DNA of 64,000 nucleotides from Pleurodeles waltl (taxonomy: Eukaryota > Chordata > Amphibia > Caudata > Salamandridae). The number at the start of each line of letters is the position of its first letter. Position 1 is the first letter of the stretch. Below the pieces are notes generated by a model. The model saw only the letters and a program-made list of their open reading frames with translations. It searched no databases and was not told the origin of the DNA. A program made the translations under genes and the position numbers. This document shows positions 46,220 to 58,377 of this stretch, in pieces. The DNA is taken from assembly GCF_031143425.1 (NCBI RefSeq), contig NC_090444.1, positions 1,347,576,323 to 1,347,640,322 of the forward strand, written 5' to 3'.

Positions 46220-47214
46220 CTCCAAATACAAAGCAGAAACCTGACTAGATGAACTACACACGTTTGTTGATTGTGTTTGTGTATTTACAAAACTAACCTT
46301 GAGGAGAGCTTACAGTTGATTAAGCTGTAGCATGGTCAATATTTTATAACTAATATTTCAGTTCAAGACTGACTGAGGATCATTAATATCATGTAAGATG
46401 GCTCTCCGTAAGCAATTGAAAAATCATGGTAGTTTTGTTCGACTTCCCAAAATGCAGTAAATGGACAGTGATTCAGTAAGCACGCATTCTTGGAGTGCAA
46501 TTATTTATTCATTGTCCCACAGGCAATGTTGCCTGTAAAAACTGCCAAGAAAATAAATATCTTTTGCACCAGGGAGTAGTTTGTCTTTTAAGGGCCTTGC
46601 TTGAAAAATTATTCCAGCAGGCCTACTAGCCCTTTAATCATTTGCAGGGCCGTTGGAATTATGTGGCTGAAAGGACCAAAATATGGGGCAGGGTTGCCCA
46701 ATTAATGTGACAAAAGCATGTCCATATATGCTTTTACAATGCCAATAGCTCCAACTCAAATAAATGTGAGACTTCTTGCATTGCAAATGCTTTAATGTCT
46801 CGAAGGCCTAACCTAAAGCCATGATGACACTGTCCACATTAGCTGAGCTGATTTCACCTCTCATTCTATGTCCAAGCACACCTGATTCAGGGCTTGTGCT
46901 AATTGCATTACAGCAACAGCTGTCAGCCAAGGCATACAATAGACACAAATCTTTCTTATGGTCAATAAATTGACCAGGTCTAGAAAGAACTGCAAATTTC
47001 AGGTGTGGCAATGCAATAACCGAAGCTGACATATGTGTGAGTTTGTCCCATAGCATGCATGTGCCAAGCAATCAAGTGTGTATGAGATGAACATTTCATT
47101 AGAACTGGACACTACAACAAATCCCTTATCATTTTTATTTTCCTCAAATAGTGGAATTTATAATAGCAGCAGTAGACATACATGTTGAAACTTCTGTGCA
47201 TGACACACACAAAT
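46220..47214. other. Unassigned sequence
   Basis: No gene, repeat array or element ends recognised. Confidence 0.3.
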
Positions 47215-47745
47215 CAGGGGCAGCTCCTCCATAAGGGCCGAGGAGCGTCGCCTCAAACCAACCACCCCGCCCCCCACCAGCAGCAACCGCTGCAAATCCT
47301 TTCACAGGGAAAGGATAATAAACTCTGTTTATTACCCCTTCCTTGTGAAAGGGGCGGGGCATTGGGGGTGCTGAGCAGAGGGGAGTGCACTGTGCACTCC
47401 CCTCAGAGTGAATGTGTGTTTGGCCAGCAGTCTTGGGCCGGCCAAACACACATGCTCACAGGGCTCTCTCCAGCCTAGCAACACAGTTGCTGGGCTGAAG
47501 AGAGCCTGCGCAGGCTCCCAGTTTGCCTGGGAGCGCCCTGGCTGTTCGCTCCCATCCGATCCTGACGCTGCTTTGAGCTGGGAGCCTGTGCCTGCGTGCA
47601 GCAGAGGAGTGGCGTGGCGCAGGAGCGGATGTAAGTTGTTTTTTTTCCTTTATTTTTAGAAATGTTAATTATTACGCCCCCTGTCCCCTCACCCGTGCAT
47701 GCGCCACCCCACCCCACTCCCAGGAATCCCCACGAGCTGCGACTG
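47215..47745. mobile_element. hAT-like non-autonomous element with CAGKGGCNGCTC ends
   Basis: It starts CAGGGGCAGCTCCTCC and ends GAGCTGCGACTG, whose complement is CAGTCGCAGCTC. The 8-bp flanks ACACAAAT (47207-47214) and ATAGAAAT (47746-47753) match at 6 of 8. The interior is GC-rich with hairpins such as 'gggagtgcac'/'gtgcactccc' and 'tgtgtgtttggcc'/'ggccaaacacaca'. No transposase. Confidence 0.75.
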
Positions 47746-48182
47746 ATAGAAATATGTCAGTGTTAAGTTATAGTATGCTGCTCTATGCTATGTGATACTG
47801 TGTTATGTTATCTTTTGATTATAGAATGCTCTGTTTCCCTAGTGTATCCTGCCACTGACACCACAAAGTGCAAAACCCTGAAATAGCATCACTTGGAAAT
47901 ACAAAAATAAGACTGTTATTTCGAGTGAGACACACACAGGAATCTATCAAGGATGGGCAAAATTCCTACCTGCTTTACACTGTTTCTTTTAGATAGAGGA
48001 AAATTAACTAGCTTTAGACAACAGACCCTCTGTTTACACTGCCATTGAAAATTATCCAATAGCAGCTTATTGTTCACCTGGCATCAAGCTGCAGTGATTC
48101 AGAAGGGTACTCAATCTAGGGTGAACTTTTTAAGGTTTAAGATCTTTGTGAATCTTTGTGGGGTATTTTTTAAACATGGAGG

Positions 48183-48660
48183 GCCAGATTTACGAAGGCC
48201 CTAGTGCCACCTTGAGCCACATTAGAGTAATTTATTTGTTACACTAATGTGGCGTTAGGTTGGCAAAAACACTGTGCCATATTTACAAAGTGGCACATTG
48301 CATGCATTGTGCCACTTTGTAAACCCTTGTGTCACATTATGCCTGTGGCAGGCATAATGTATGCAAGGGGGACCTTCCAGCATTAGGAGGCCCAGAAAAA
48401 TGGCACAGTGAAGTCTATGAGGTTCCACTGCACCCTTGGTAGCGTCATTTTTATTGCCTGCTTAAGGCAGGTGTTAACATAAGGTCTATATCGTTTTCAA
48501 TGGGCCTCCTTTCACTTTGCAAGATTAGGGTCAATATTTCTGGCTCTAACCCTGCAAAACGCCAAACTAGCGTCAACAATTTTTGCCACTAGTTTGCTAA
48601 TTTGGCACACAGTGGTGCCGTTTGGAGGGTGAAAGAAAAGTGGTGCATGTGATGCATCAG
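48183..48660 (+). mobile_element. Harbinger-like MITE, family C1, longest copy
   Basis: It begins 'gggccagatttacgaaggccctagtgcca', and shares with 31106-31410 and 63664-64000 the blocks 'cacattgcatgcattgtgccact', 'ggcataatgtatgcaaggggg', 'aaaaatggcac' and 'gcctgcttaaggcaggtgttaac'. The right end is not clear, and no target duplication was found. Confidence 0.7.
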
Positions 48661-48889
48661 TAATTTATGATACTTTATTAATTGTGACATTAAAGAAAAT
48701 GTTTCTTTAGATAGGAATGTTTAGATGTGTAAACAGTGTTTTGTTCTGTTTGTTCACACCAAATGTCGCACTGTTGGCCAGCAATCCTCAGAGTTTTACC
48801 CAGAGTCAGAGAGAGAAAAACACAAACAGAGGAAATGATATAGTGGTTAAAAGTCAAAAGCGCTGAAAGGGTACTTGAGGTCACGTTAG

Positions 48890-50757
48890 GCCAGAGTAAA
48901 TCTAAAGTTCAGGCCTACTGCAATGGTGGGCAGGCTGGTTACAGGAGCCATGCAGACCCTTTTGAAAAGTACCTTGGATAGAGGGCTGCATCGATATTGA
49001 GGATGGGATGTGGAGACAATGCGTTGTTTCTGATCTGCGCAGTTTGGGGGATGCCTCATCGTCATACTGTGCAGTCATCGAAACGGTGTCCTCAAAGTGC
49101 AGCGTCAAGCCCTCTGTGATGGAGGTGTTGTGTCGTCATTGAGCAGTGCAGCAGAGGTGATGTGAAGTCCTTGGTCTAAGTGGCAGCGGCGATGCATCGT
49201 TATCAAGGAAGGATGAGGCAAATCTGATCTGCGCAATGGTGTTGATGTCTCGTTTTTTTGCTGAAAAACAGCTGCAGAGTCCCCTGGCAAGGCTCAGGGC
49301 TGGATGATGCATTGTTTTTGCAGAAAAACAGCTGCGCAGTCCCCTTTCAAGGCCCAGGGCTGAATTGGATTGGCACCTCTTGGCAGGAAAGACCTCACCA
49401 TTGATAGTTTCCTGCAGCTACATCAGTGTTGGGCAAAGTCTTTGATGGCCCTGAAACTTCAGAACAGGAGGCAAGCCAACAAGCTGTTGGAGTCATTTTG
49501 TTCTTGTGAAGCTGTAGAGCCCTACGTCCAGTCCTTCTCACTCCCAGGGAAGAGGCAGCAGGCAATAGTCCAATAAAGAAAAGCAGTTTAGCAGAGTAGC
49601 AGTCCCTCCTGGCAGCACATCAGTTCTCCTTAATGTCATAATGTCCTTAGATCCAGAAGTGTACTGATCTGGTGGGGTTTGGGGTCGAGTACTTATACCA
49701 GTTGAGCCTTTGAAGTGGTGGAGACTTCAAAGAGAGACCTTGGAATTGCAGAAGGTCCCTGCCCTTACTTATGTGGTTCGCGGCACTCTATAGGGGGTTA
49801 TGCAGCTCTTTGTGTGGGCACAGGCACAGCCCTATTCAGGTGTCAGTGTCAGTTCCTCCCTCCCATCTAGCCCAGATAGGCCCATCAGCCTGGTGATGGC
49901 GCACCAGGATGTAAATGTCACATCTTAGCTCCCTTTGTGTGTGACTGTCTAGACAGATTGCAGAAAGCCCAGCTGTCACAAGCCCCAGATGTGTATTTAG
50001 AGATAGCTAATGGAACAGAATGGGTAAAGCAAGAAAATACCAACATTCTAAAAGTGACAATTTCAGACTTGCAATTTAACATCCGACTTCACCATAAGCT
50101 GTGGTTTTAATTGTGAGTCCAGAGACACCAAACTCCAAATTACTATCTTTTCCGAGGTGGACGTTGCACTTAAAGGCTGTTTCGTGGTAAGCCTGATGTC
50201 TGCCTATGGGAGAGAAAGGCCTTGCAGCAGTGAGAAACTAATTTAACAGCTTTTCACTACCAGGACATGTTAAACTTAAAGCTGCATATCCAACTTTTTA
50301 ATTACACTGCACCTTGGGGCTAACTAGGGTCTACCTTAGGGGTGCCTTATATGTAATAAAAAGGAAGGTTTGTGCCTGGCAAGTGGGTCCACTTGCGAGG
50401 TCGAAATGGCAGTTTAAACTGCACACACAGGCTATCACAGAGGCTGCCCTCAGACATGGTTAAAGGGCTTCTCTAGTGGGTGGCACAGTCAGTTCTGCAG
50501 GTCCCCTAGTAGCATTTAATTCACAGGCCCTGGACATATATTGTGCACTCAACTAGGGACCTACAAGTAAATTAAATATGCCAATTGTGATTAAACCAAT
50601 ATCACCATGTTTTGGAGTGCAGAGCACCTGCATGATAGCACTGGTTAGTCGTGGTAAAGTGCACAGAATCCTCAATCCCGCAAAAATCAAGTCAGAAAAA
50701 CAGGAGGTCAGAAGGCACAAAGTCAGAGGAAACCATGCCAAGATGCTAGGTCTAACA
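48890..50757 (-). mobile_element. Gypsy-type LTR, antisense, 5' part
   Basis: On the minus strand it starts at 50757 with TGTTAGACCTAGCATC. The landmarks then follow the LTR order seen at 39628 and 58378: 'tgcactttacc' (about 50670), 'acttgtaggtccctag' (about 50560), 'ccacccactagagaagccc', 'aaggcacccctaaggtagac', 'acatgtcctggtag'. The left limit is uncertain, since the end block with 'aaccaagctacca' was not found. Imperfect 'gcagcggcgatgcatcg' repeats occupy 49000-49300. Confidence 0.6.
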
Positions 50758-52560
50758 GGGGGAAGAGAAAGATGTTAAAATGGTGACAAAAGGCGAAAGC
50801 AAAGATGAAAAAACAATGGCAAAGCCAATGGGATGTGCCTATGCAAGAGCTATAGGCTTAATATTTGATTTAGGATGGAGTCAGAAAAACAGAGATTTCC
50901 AACTCTGCCGAAATCTCTTCATTTCATTCTTTGGCTTTACAGGGATTGAAAGTCGTGACCACCTCACCCCTTCTTTCCTGTAATCAGCTCTCTTCACGCA
51001 TGTTATCGCTTTTCTTGGCTGCTGTGTTTTTTCCATGCGTGTGCCCGTTCTTTGAAAACTAACATTCTGTCACTGAGGCCCTTGTTCTAAAATGAAAAAA
51101 AAAAAAAAAACAGAAGCCATGCCTTCCAGGGGTTGAAGCCCTGAAAAAACATAAGCACACGTGTTCACAGTTATCTGGTGCTCAGACATGTGACTTCTAT
51201 TCTGACAATGAACTCTTACATCCTCGGAACCTCATTATCCACTTTACTGTGAGTTAAGATGTCAATAGCTTTGCTAAGACAGAGAATCAAACGCCTTGGC
51301 TGTTCAGGCCGCAATAATATGACCCGCCAGAAAGAAATTATTGTAAAGGCAAGACTCATCGTCAAGATCTTTCAATGTGAAGCAGTGTAACAGAGATCCT
51401 ATTCACTTTGACCCATCAGAGCGAAGAATAAACTTTCTCCACGCTGCGTTTACAGCGTCTCTGCTATTTCCTTAAATTACTTTGTAGTGTCATTCAGCAG
51501 CGCAATCAAATCCGTAAATTAAACCGCTGTGGCACAAGCCGTCACAAGTCAGTTCTAAACATTGTTTTAAATATAGAGCAAACATTTGGTTTGCTGTATT
51601 TGCATCATGCACTCATACTTAAGGTTGTCTGAAGTAGACACATGAAAACTAGCACTCTGTCCTGTGGATTACGCCAAAACAGAAAGACCGTCAGTGACCA
51701 TTTTATGTGGAATAGGTTTGATGGTAAATCCATTGATCCAATATATTAGCTAGACTGTCTATATTTTGGCGATTTTTAAAATATTTCTACAAAACCATTC
51801 TGGGTTAAGTTAACAAAATGCCCCACAAATACATCCTTATAATTCCAGGCAAAATGTCACTACTTTTGGATTAGTAAAGTACAATCAATTCCCATCTGAA
51901 ATAGTGTAAACCGAACACATGTCATGTGCTACGCCCTGGCCAGTGCTCTTCAGAGGAGTGTGGCAGTGATATAGTGCAAAGTGTGAGTGTCTTGCATATG
52001 TGACTGAAATGATTATTTCATTTAGGCCCTTGGGAGTTCGAGGTCTTCCAAGCTATCCTTCTTGTGCACTGATAAGTGCCGGTGAACTCTTTGCCGGTGT
52101 ACCTCTTTGCAGCTCCTCAATGTCTGGGAACACGACCTTTCTTTCACTCCCTTTACAGTAATATTTGTTAAGTATTAAAAGTAAAAGCATACATTAGATC
52201 ACAAATATATAGAAATCAAGGGCCATATTGATCATTTGTTCACGCAAGCCAGCAGAGAGGCAGGAATGTGCCATATCTATGTGTTCAACAGATTGGATGA
52301 CCCTTTCCATTGGTAATGTACAGAGGAGAAGTCGAAAAGAATTAGAAATTGAGGAATTAGAAGAGTCTAAAAAAAATAATAGAGACATTACAGACAATCT
52401 CTTGATAATATTGATAGAGGAATTATAAGAATCAAAATACTGGCAACCAAATAATTAAAAAAAACTTCTAAAAGTAATGAACTTCAAAACTGCTAAAGTA
52501 TATACCTAAAATAGATGTTGTGTGCTAGAATGATAAATGTAAAGTAGTTACAAGCCAAAA
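50758..52560. other. Unassigned sequence with a 16-base A run
   Basis: A homopolymer of 16 A is at 51095-51110 and could be the tail of a decayed retroposon. No upstream SINE or processed pseudogene was recognised. The rest of the stretch is unassigned. Confidence 0.35.
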
Positions 52561-53931
52561 AAGAGGAAGGGACATAAGGGGCATGGCTGCTGAGCCAAAG
52601 ATGGTGGATGTGTGAGTACATCACTCCGCTCCGGCCCTTACATTTATCCTCTGTAATCAACACATCAGGTGCCCATCTAACTTTTAAAGCAGAACACCCC
52701 ACCTAGTACTGCTCATGACTGTGTTTGGGGACAATTTTGGGGCAGCGAGAGCCAATTGTGCAAAGCCACGGACTCTGGGCCTGCTTCACAGCTGAAGGCG
52801 GGCTTATATGTTGCAGCGGCCGTGGGAAAGGGGCAGTGGATGGAACTACTTGTTAGGGCTCCACACTTATTATAGATGTGCTGGAGGAGACCCCCCGCCT
52901 AAATAGTCACCGGAGCCCAGAGAACTGACCTGCCAATTTTGACTGGCCTGAGCAGCCTGCCCGCGGGGATAGCGGTGCGGAGAATGGCAGCAGCCGGGGT
53001 GAAGTGCCTGATCATGCCCGTGGGATGCCGCACAGTGCACAGCTGCCGCCCGCCAGCCTGTGCCTTAGTGGTCCCAGCATCTCCTTTGAGGGGTGAGACC
53101 CGTGGCCCCTGACTCCATCTTGTGCCCTGTCGAGCCCTGGTCCCACCCTGCTTCACCCACAATGATCAGCACTGCCCGGGGGGAGCTCTGGGGGATGGGT
53201 ATAGTGTAATTACATGACCCTGCAGCCCCCAGTAGACGCTGCACTGGACTGCCGAGCCCTGGATAATTTACCTACACACCTGAGCTTGACACCAAGGAGC
53301 CCTCACCAGGAGTGAGCCTTGTGAGTGCCCTCCCTAAACACTAATGCTGCATGTGAGCAGGGAACTATTGAGGGACTGAAGGAACCAGATGAGAACTCCT
53401 ACGAGCCCCAAAAATAGCCCCTATTTCCACCTCCCCTCTCGCACTCAATGATTCCTCAGACCAGCTGTGGTGCAGCAACAGGGGAGCTGCCATCTCCTGG
53501 GGCGATTTATGAGTCCGGTCGTGGCCTCCACTCGGTGCCAATGTTCCACTGAGGGCCCCACCCCATCAGATACCAGTACCAAGGACGGAACAGGGGGGAA
53601 CCTGCACTGCTTCCCACACCACGAGCTAAACTGGACCCTGTGAGTACACCCACCAAAGTGGGGAGCGGGTGGAGGGGGAAGCTATCCTCAGTGAGATTTG
53701 CCAGGGTGACACCCATGCCCCCTGCAGACAAGGACCTAAAAACATCGAGGGTGCTGACCAAGAGTACACAGCCAATTAACTTGACTGTTCTGTGTGCACA
53801 AGGGTGATAGGACATCCACTACTGAGGATGAGGTGGTGACACTGACTGCTGTTTGACTCATCTACTCAGCCAGCCCGCTCTTGATCACCCCCTGGTAGAA
53901 GTCACCTGCGCTAACGAAATGCCTGATGAAC
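52561..53931 (+). mobile_element. L1 5' UTR-like region
   Basis: This GC-rich, CpG-containing stretch sits directly upstream of L1 ORF1 and stands out against AT-rich flanks. Near its start, AAAGATGGTGG (52597-52607) resembles a YY1 site, which known L1 promoters carry at the 5' end. The exact 5' end is an estimate. Confidence 0.55.
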
Positions 53932-54985
53932 ATGGGGAAGCCAAGAGTCAAACAATCCAGCATCCAAACTGATGTGCCTGAACCTACAACAGCTACATCT
54001 GGAGAGGCTGCGGGAATGGGACATTTTGGCACCCTTCATGCAACTTCAGTTGCCTATTGCGGACACCAAGTCCAGCAAGATATAAATGTTGTCTATGGGA
54101 CTGGGGCTGCTGAGAGCAGAACACCATATGCTGGCAGATAGAGTGCAGGAGGTTGGGGTGGCAATTGAAGAACTACGCCCGGCCCACCTGGACCTCACCT
54201 GACAGGTCACAGCATTATCCAACAAAGTGCGTGCATTGGAATATCGTGCTGAAGATGCAGAGGGCTGCAACAGGTGGAGAAATGTTTGCATAGTGGGCTT
54301 CCCAGAGGGCGTAGGGTAGGTGATATGGTGTCCATCTTGAGAACTGGGTGCGGACTGAAGTTGCTCCAAATCACCGGATGCCCTTTTTTGTCCTAGGGTG
54401 CCCTCCCTGCCGCCGACTCCTGGCCCACCACCTCAGCCACTGGTGGCCGGGCTACTCTACTTTAGGGAGTGAGATGCTCTTCTACAGAGGGCTCATGTTG
54501 AAGGCCTACACTACATTGGCAACAGGAAGGTCTCTCTGTTCTCGGATTATACACCTTCAGTTCAAACTAGGAGAGCCTTATTTCTTAGAAGTGAAAAAGC
54601 ATTGAGTGATGAAGGCCTCCAATGCTCTCTAATGTTTCCATCCAATCTTAAAATTATATTGGATAGGAAAACCCACTACTATGAGGAACCTCAGGAGGCA
54701 TGGGACTGCCTAGAGCTTTATAGGGCTGGGTCAACATCAGCAGGCCCTCAGCGAGAAGCGAGAGAAAGCAAACGTAGACCTAAGAAAAGATTCCATGGGG
54801 CCAGGAGCAGAGGGGCACTCAAGAAACCGACTAAGACCCAGGCTGAACAGGATAGAGTAGCGGCACTTCAGGCAGTGGCAGAAACCACAGTCGGAGATCG
54901 CCTTCACATCAGAGAAGCACTCAGCAGACTGAGTATGGGAGGTTTCCCGATGGTGACCCCACAATTTGTTGATGAACTGGTTTGA
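53932..54985 (+). pseudogene. L1 ORF1 (degraded)
   Basis: It starts MGKPRVKQSSIQT at 53932. A frame change near 54090 leads to a heptad-rich segment ('ADRVQEVGVAIEEL', 'ALSNKVRALEYRAEDAEG') and the RNA-binding start 'NVCIVGFPEGV' (about 54280-54310). Further frames give 'LRTEVAPNH', 'LQFKLGEPYFLEVKK' and, after 54602, 'GLQCSLMFPSNLKIIL' to a stop at 54985. This is the coiled coil, RRM, C-terminal domain order of L1 ORF1p, an RNA chaperone. At least three frame shifts and an in-frame TGA make it non-functional. Confidence 0.85.
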
Positions 54986-55486
54986 CATAGATGCACCAAA
55001 CAAACCTTGTAGTACTAACCCTAGTCCCCTGCCCTGATGTAATTGGAAAGCTGGGGCAATACCGGAGAGATCCATGGGCATCACCCACAGCATGTGACTT
55101 GGTGGTGGACTTCTCTATCAGCCCGTGAGAGAGAGGTGAGGTAACTGCTTAACTCTACGCCTCTTGAACAGCTACGCCATAGACCATCTGCAGTTTAAAT
55201 GACAGTCTTCACTTACCCCTGGTAAATATGCCACCTATAGGCCAGAGTGGAAGCCTAAACATTAGACTACAGTCGTCTGCACCCTACCACTTGATCCCTT
55301 CCAGGAGTCAGGCAGAACTTTGCTAATGACTCTGATTGTTGGTTACAGTTTGGGCTGACAGCCATTGCTGCTGTGCCCTGTGGATGGGGAGTTTGCTGTT
55401 GGAACACTTTGTTTGTCTTGAGGAGAACAACATTCCCTGGGTGTTTGCCGGTGTATGCAGGGGTGGCTTGGGAATGTCTGGATACA

Positions 55487-56262
55487 GTTAATGGCAATGC
55501 ACAGTGGCTAATAGGGCTCCTGGACTCATCTATATAACTTTTGATGTCTGGGTATGAGATTCGCAGCTAAGCACACCCAGCTAAGCACCACAATATCCAC
55601 AAATATCTTTGACGTAGAGGGGTTTATATTCCAATTGTGCAGGAATCCCATCTCACCAGGATAGAGGTAGAGCACCTAAGCTGTGGCATGGCCAACTATA
55701 TGCCACTTCTTACTGTGCTTATGCAAGGGCGGGCACTGGTATGGGTCAGGCTAGGACCCCATGTGAACATACACAAGCACTGATTGATAAGGAGGGGTGG
55801 TATGTCCTGGTGAAGGGCAAGCTACTAGGGAAATAGGTGACTTTGGTGGACATTTATTCACCTAACCAAGATCAGTTAATGGCAAGGCACAGTGGCTAAT
55901 AGGGCTCCTGGACTCATCTATATAGCTTTTGATGTCCGGGGTATGAGATTCGCAGCTAAGCACACCCAGCTAAGCACCACAATATCCACAAATATCTTTG
56001 ACGTAGAGGGGTTTATATTCCAATTGTGCAGGAATCCCATCTCACCAGGATAGAGGTAGAGCACCTAAGCCGTTGCATGGCCAACTATATGCCACTTCTT
56101 ACTCTGCTTATGCAAGGGGGGCACTGGTATGGGTCAGGCTAGGACCCCATTTGAACATACACAAGCACTGATTGATAAGGAGGGGTGGTATGTCCTGGTG
56201 AAGGCCAAGCTACTAGGGAAATAGGTGACTTTGGTGGGCATTTATTCACCTAACCAAGATCC
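55487..56262 (+). repeat. 388-bp tandem duplication in L1 ORF2
   Basis: Two adjacent copies (55487-55874, 55875-56262) start 'gttaatggcaa' and end 'cctaaccaagatc'. They differ at about ten to twelve positions by eye, so about 97 percent identical. Confidence 0.92.
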
Positions 56263-56900
56263 GTTGGTATTCCTCCAGTCACTGTCAGCTCATCTGGGGC
56301 AATTAGTGGACGGGGACTTACTCACGGGAGGGGACTTAACTGTATCACCAATGTCCTCCTGGACCGCTTCACACCTCCATTACCTGGAGCAGCAGCTCAA
56401 AGAATAGCACCAGTATTCAGTGACACCTTTTGGAATTGACAGACCTATGGCTCACTTAACACATTATAGAGTGAGACTATTCATACTTATCACACATCTA
56501 TACCCTCCACACTAGGCTAGACAGGTTCCTGTGCTTGGAGAGATTCAGCCAATATGGGACCTTTACTGAATATTTGGGACGCACCTTCTCCGACCAGAGT
56601 CCCATCCTTTTGGGGTTTCACCCAAAAGATGACAGTCCAACAGTCCGACAATTCCCTCGTGGCGGCTCCAACCAGCGGTGCTGGAGGACGCCTGCTACAG
56701 AGAGTCACTTCATACAGCCATCAAGGAGCACTTTGTGAATAATCAAGGCTCAGCGTTGTCTGCGGTCATAGTTGTGGGCTGACACCTGTGGTGCTTTCCT
56801 TGCTTACCCGATGAGTTGTGGAAAGACACAACCTGATGCTTTCAATTGAAGGACGTAGGACGCACGGTGAACACCCAGTAGTAAAGGAGAAGCTGGAGTA
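55487..56900 (+). pseudogene. L1 ORF2 endonuclease fragment with internal duplication
   Basis: Frames give 'PIVQESHLTRIE', 'GWYVLVKGKLLGK', 'VTLVDIYSPNQDQ' and 'LLTGGDLTVS', matching the L1 endonuclease order (QETHL, ...YVLV, N.Y.PN, GGDFN). Around 56700 it gives 'YRESLHTAIKEHFVNNQGS', the linker before RT. RT is absent, and the match ends about 56900. The segment 55487-55874 is repeated at 55875-56262. Confidence 0.8.
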
Positions 56901-57594
56901 GTTGCTATTGCTAGACTGTGGCATCTATATCTTTAGGCACTTGGGGGTGGCTGTGGCAAGAGGTACCACATCCACACCCCTAATGTATTCAGTGTCACTG
57001 ATGGGGCCACTGGCTGCCTTCTGTTCCCAAGTAGAGGATACTCAACTGTGTCAGAGTTGACTCCTGACCGTGACTGCCCTAGACTCTTTTTCTTCTTGCT
57101 GGTGCTGAGACTTGGGTCACTAATGCAGCTTAGCGGAGGAGCACACACCACGGGTATGACCCAACCCTCATCATGACTAAGCCTAAAATTCAGGGTCTGT
57201 CTCCAGTGCCCTACATTTGAGTGCTACTTAGGCTGGCTTTTCAATTTTCTGTAAATAGGCTCTTTGTGAGTTTTCTGGAAGTATGGTGTGTTCAACAATA
57301 GATCTGAGAGGGCACTGCCTTCACACCATTGCAACTGCCTCACTTTTCTGAACCCTACTCTAAACCAGGAACTTCTCCTCAGTCTACAATTACTCTATGA
57401 GTGGATGCTCCCTGCTGCACCCACCCTTCTGTCTGTCACTGTAAGGAAGATGCAGTCTCCCTGCTCTACCTCTGCCCAGCCCACACATGCACCAGGTGCT
57501 ACAAAGAATATGTAAAAGTAATGAAAACATACCACATTTATTTTGATGAAAAATGCTTTTGACCAGAACAGCTGACCAGTAACCTACTCTTTAG

Positions 57595-58110
57595 AGTGGC
57601 ATGGGGGAGAAGATTGCAGCAGATATGGACGATTTGGATGTCAAACCCATTTTCCTTGGCATGGTACAGAGACTGCAAACCATTCACTGGAAAACTGATG
57701 TTTTTACAATCTGTTTAGACCACATGAAGGAACACTCAGATAAACAAGCCATACCTGCTGGTATGGCTGCCTTCATAATCTGAAAGATGAAATGAAAGGC
57801 TGCTCAAGATGGAGACATGTTTAGAGGTTATAAAGGAAAAGAATGAAGGCTTGGGGGCCTGGTCATACTACAGCAAGCTGCTTATCCAGGGAATCCCTGA
57901 GTTCACAGATGTTGGCAAAATGGACTCTTTGATTAAAACTCTGTTAAGTGATCTTTCGTGAAAAACACTGTTCGTCCTAATATTCATCACCAACGTGGCA
58001 CACATCTCCCTTGCACCAAGGTCAGGCCTGGACATCACTTTATACCCCACCATCTCTTATAAGTTATTACATGATACAATATTCACAGCCTCTTTACAGG
58101 ACAATATTGG
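57595..58110 (+). pseudogene. L1-like ORF1 fragment (weak)
   Basis: Frames give an N-terminal-like charged segment (57601-57780). Then 'LLIQGIPEFTDVGKMDSLIKTLLSDLS' is split over frames near 57880-57960, resembling the 'IRGIPE..' start and following helix of LINE ORF1p RNA-binding domains. Then 'RAHISLAPRSG' lies near 57990. Stops are frequent. Confidence 0.4.
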
Positions 58111-58377
58111 GAGCAAATTGTTTAACCTGGTTGAATTCATTATAATTATTTCCCTCTTATATTTATTTTGCTCCATAGATGGGTGCCACTCCAAGAGCTG
58201 GTGGGAGGAAGTGACTCATTGTATTTAGGCAATGTGTCTGTCACGTATTGATGGCAGACCTGATAGCTGGCACTGGTCAAACCTTGCATTCAACACACTC
58301 TTATGCTTATTTTTCCATATGAACATGTTTATTGATGTTTCCTACTGCTCAATATTTTAGTGGGGGATATAGATGGG

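Noticed and set aside
51095..51110. Poly(A) tail of a processed pseudogene or SINE
   Set aside because: No recognisable gene or SINE body directly upstream and no target duplication; kept only as a homopolymer.
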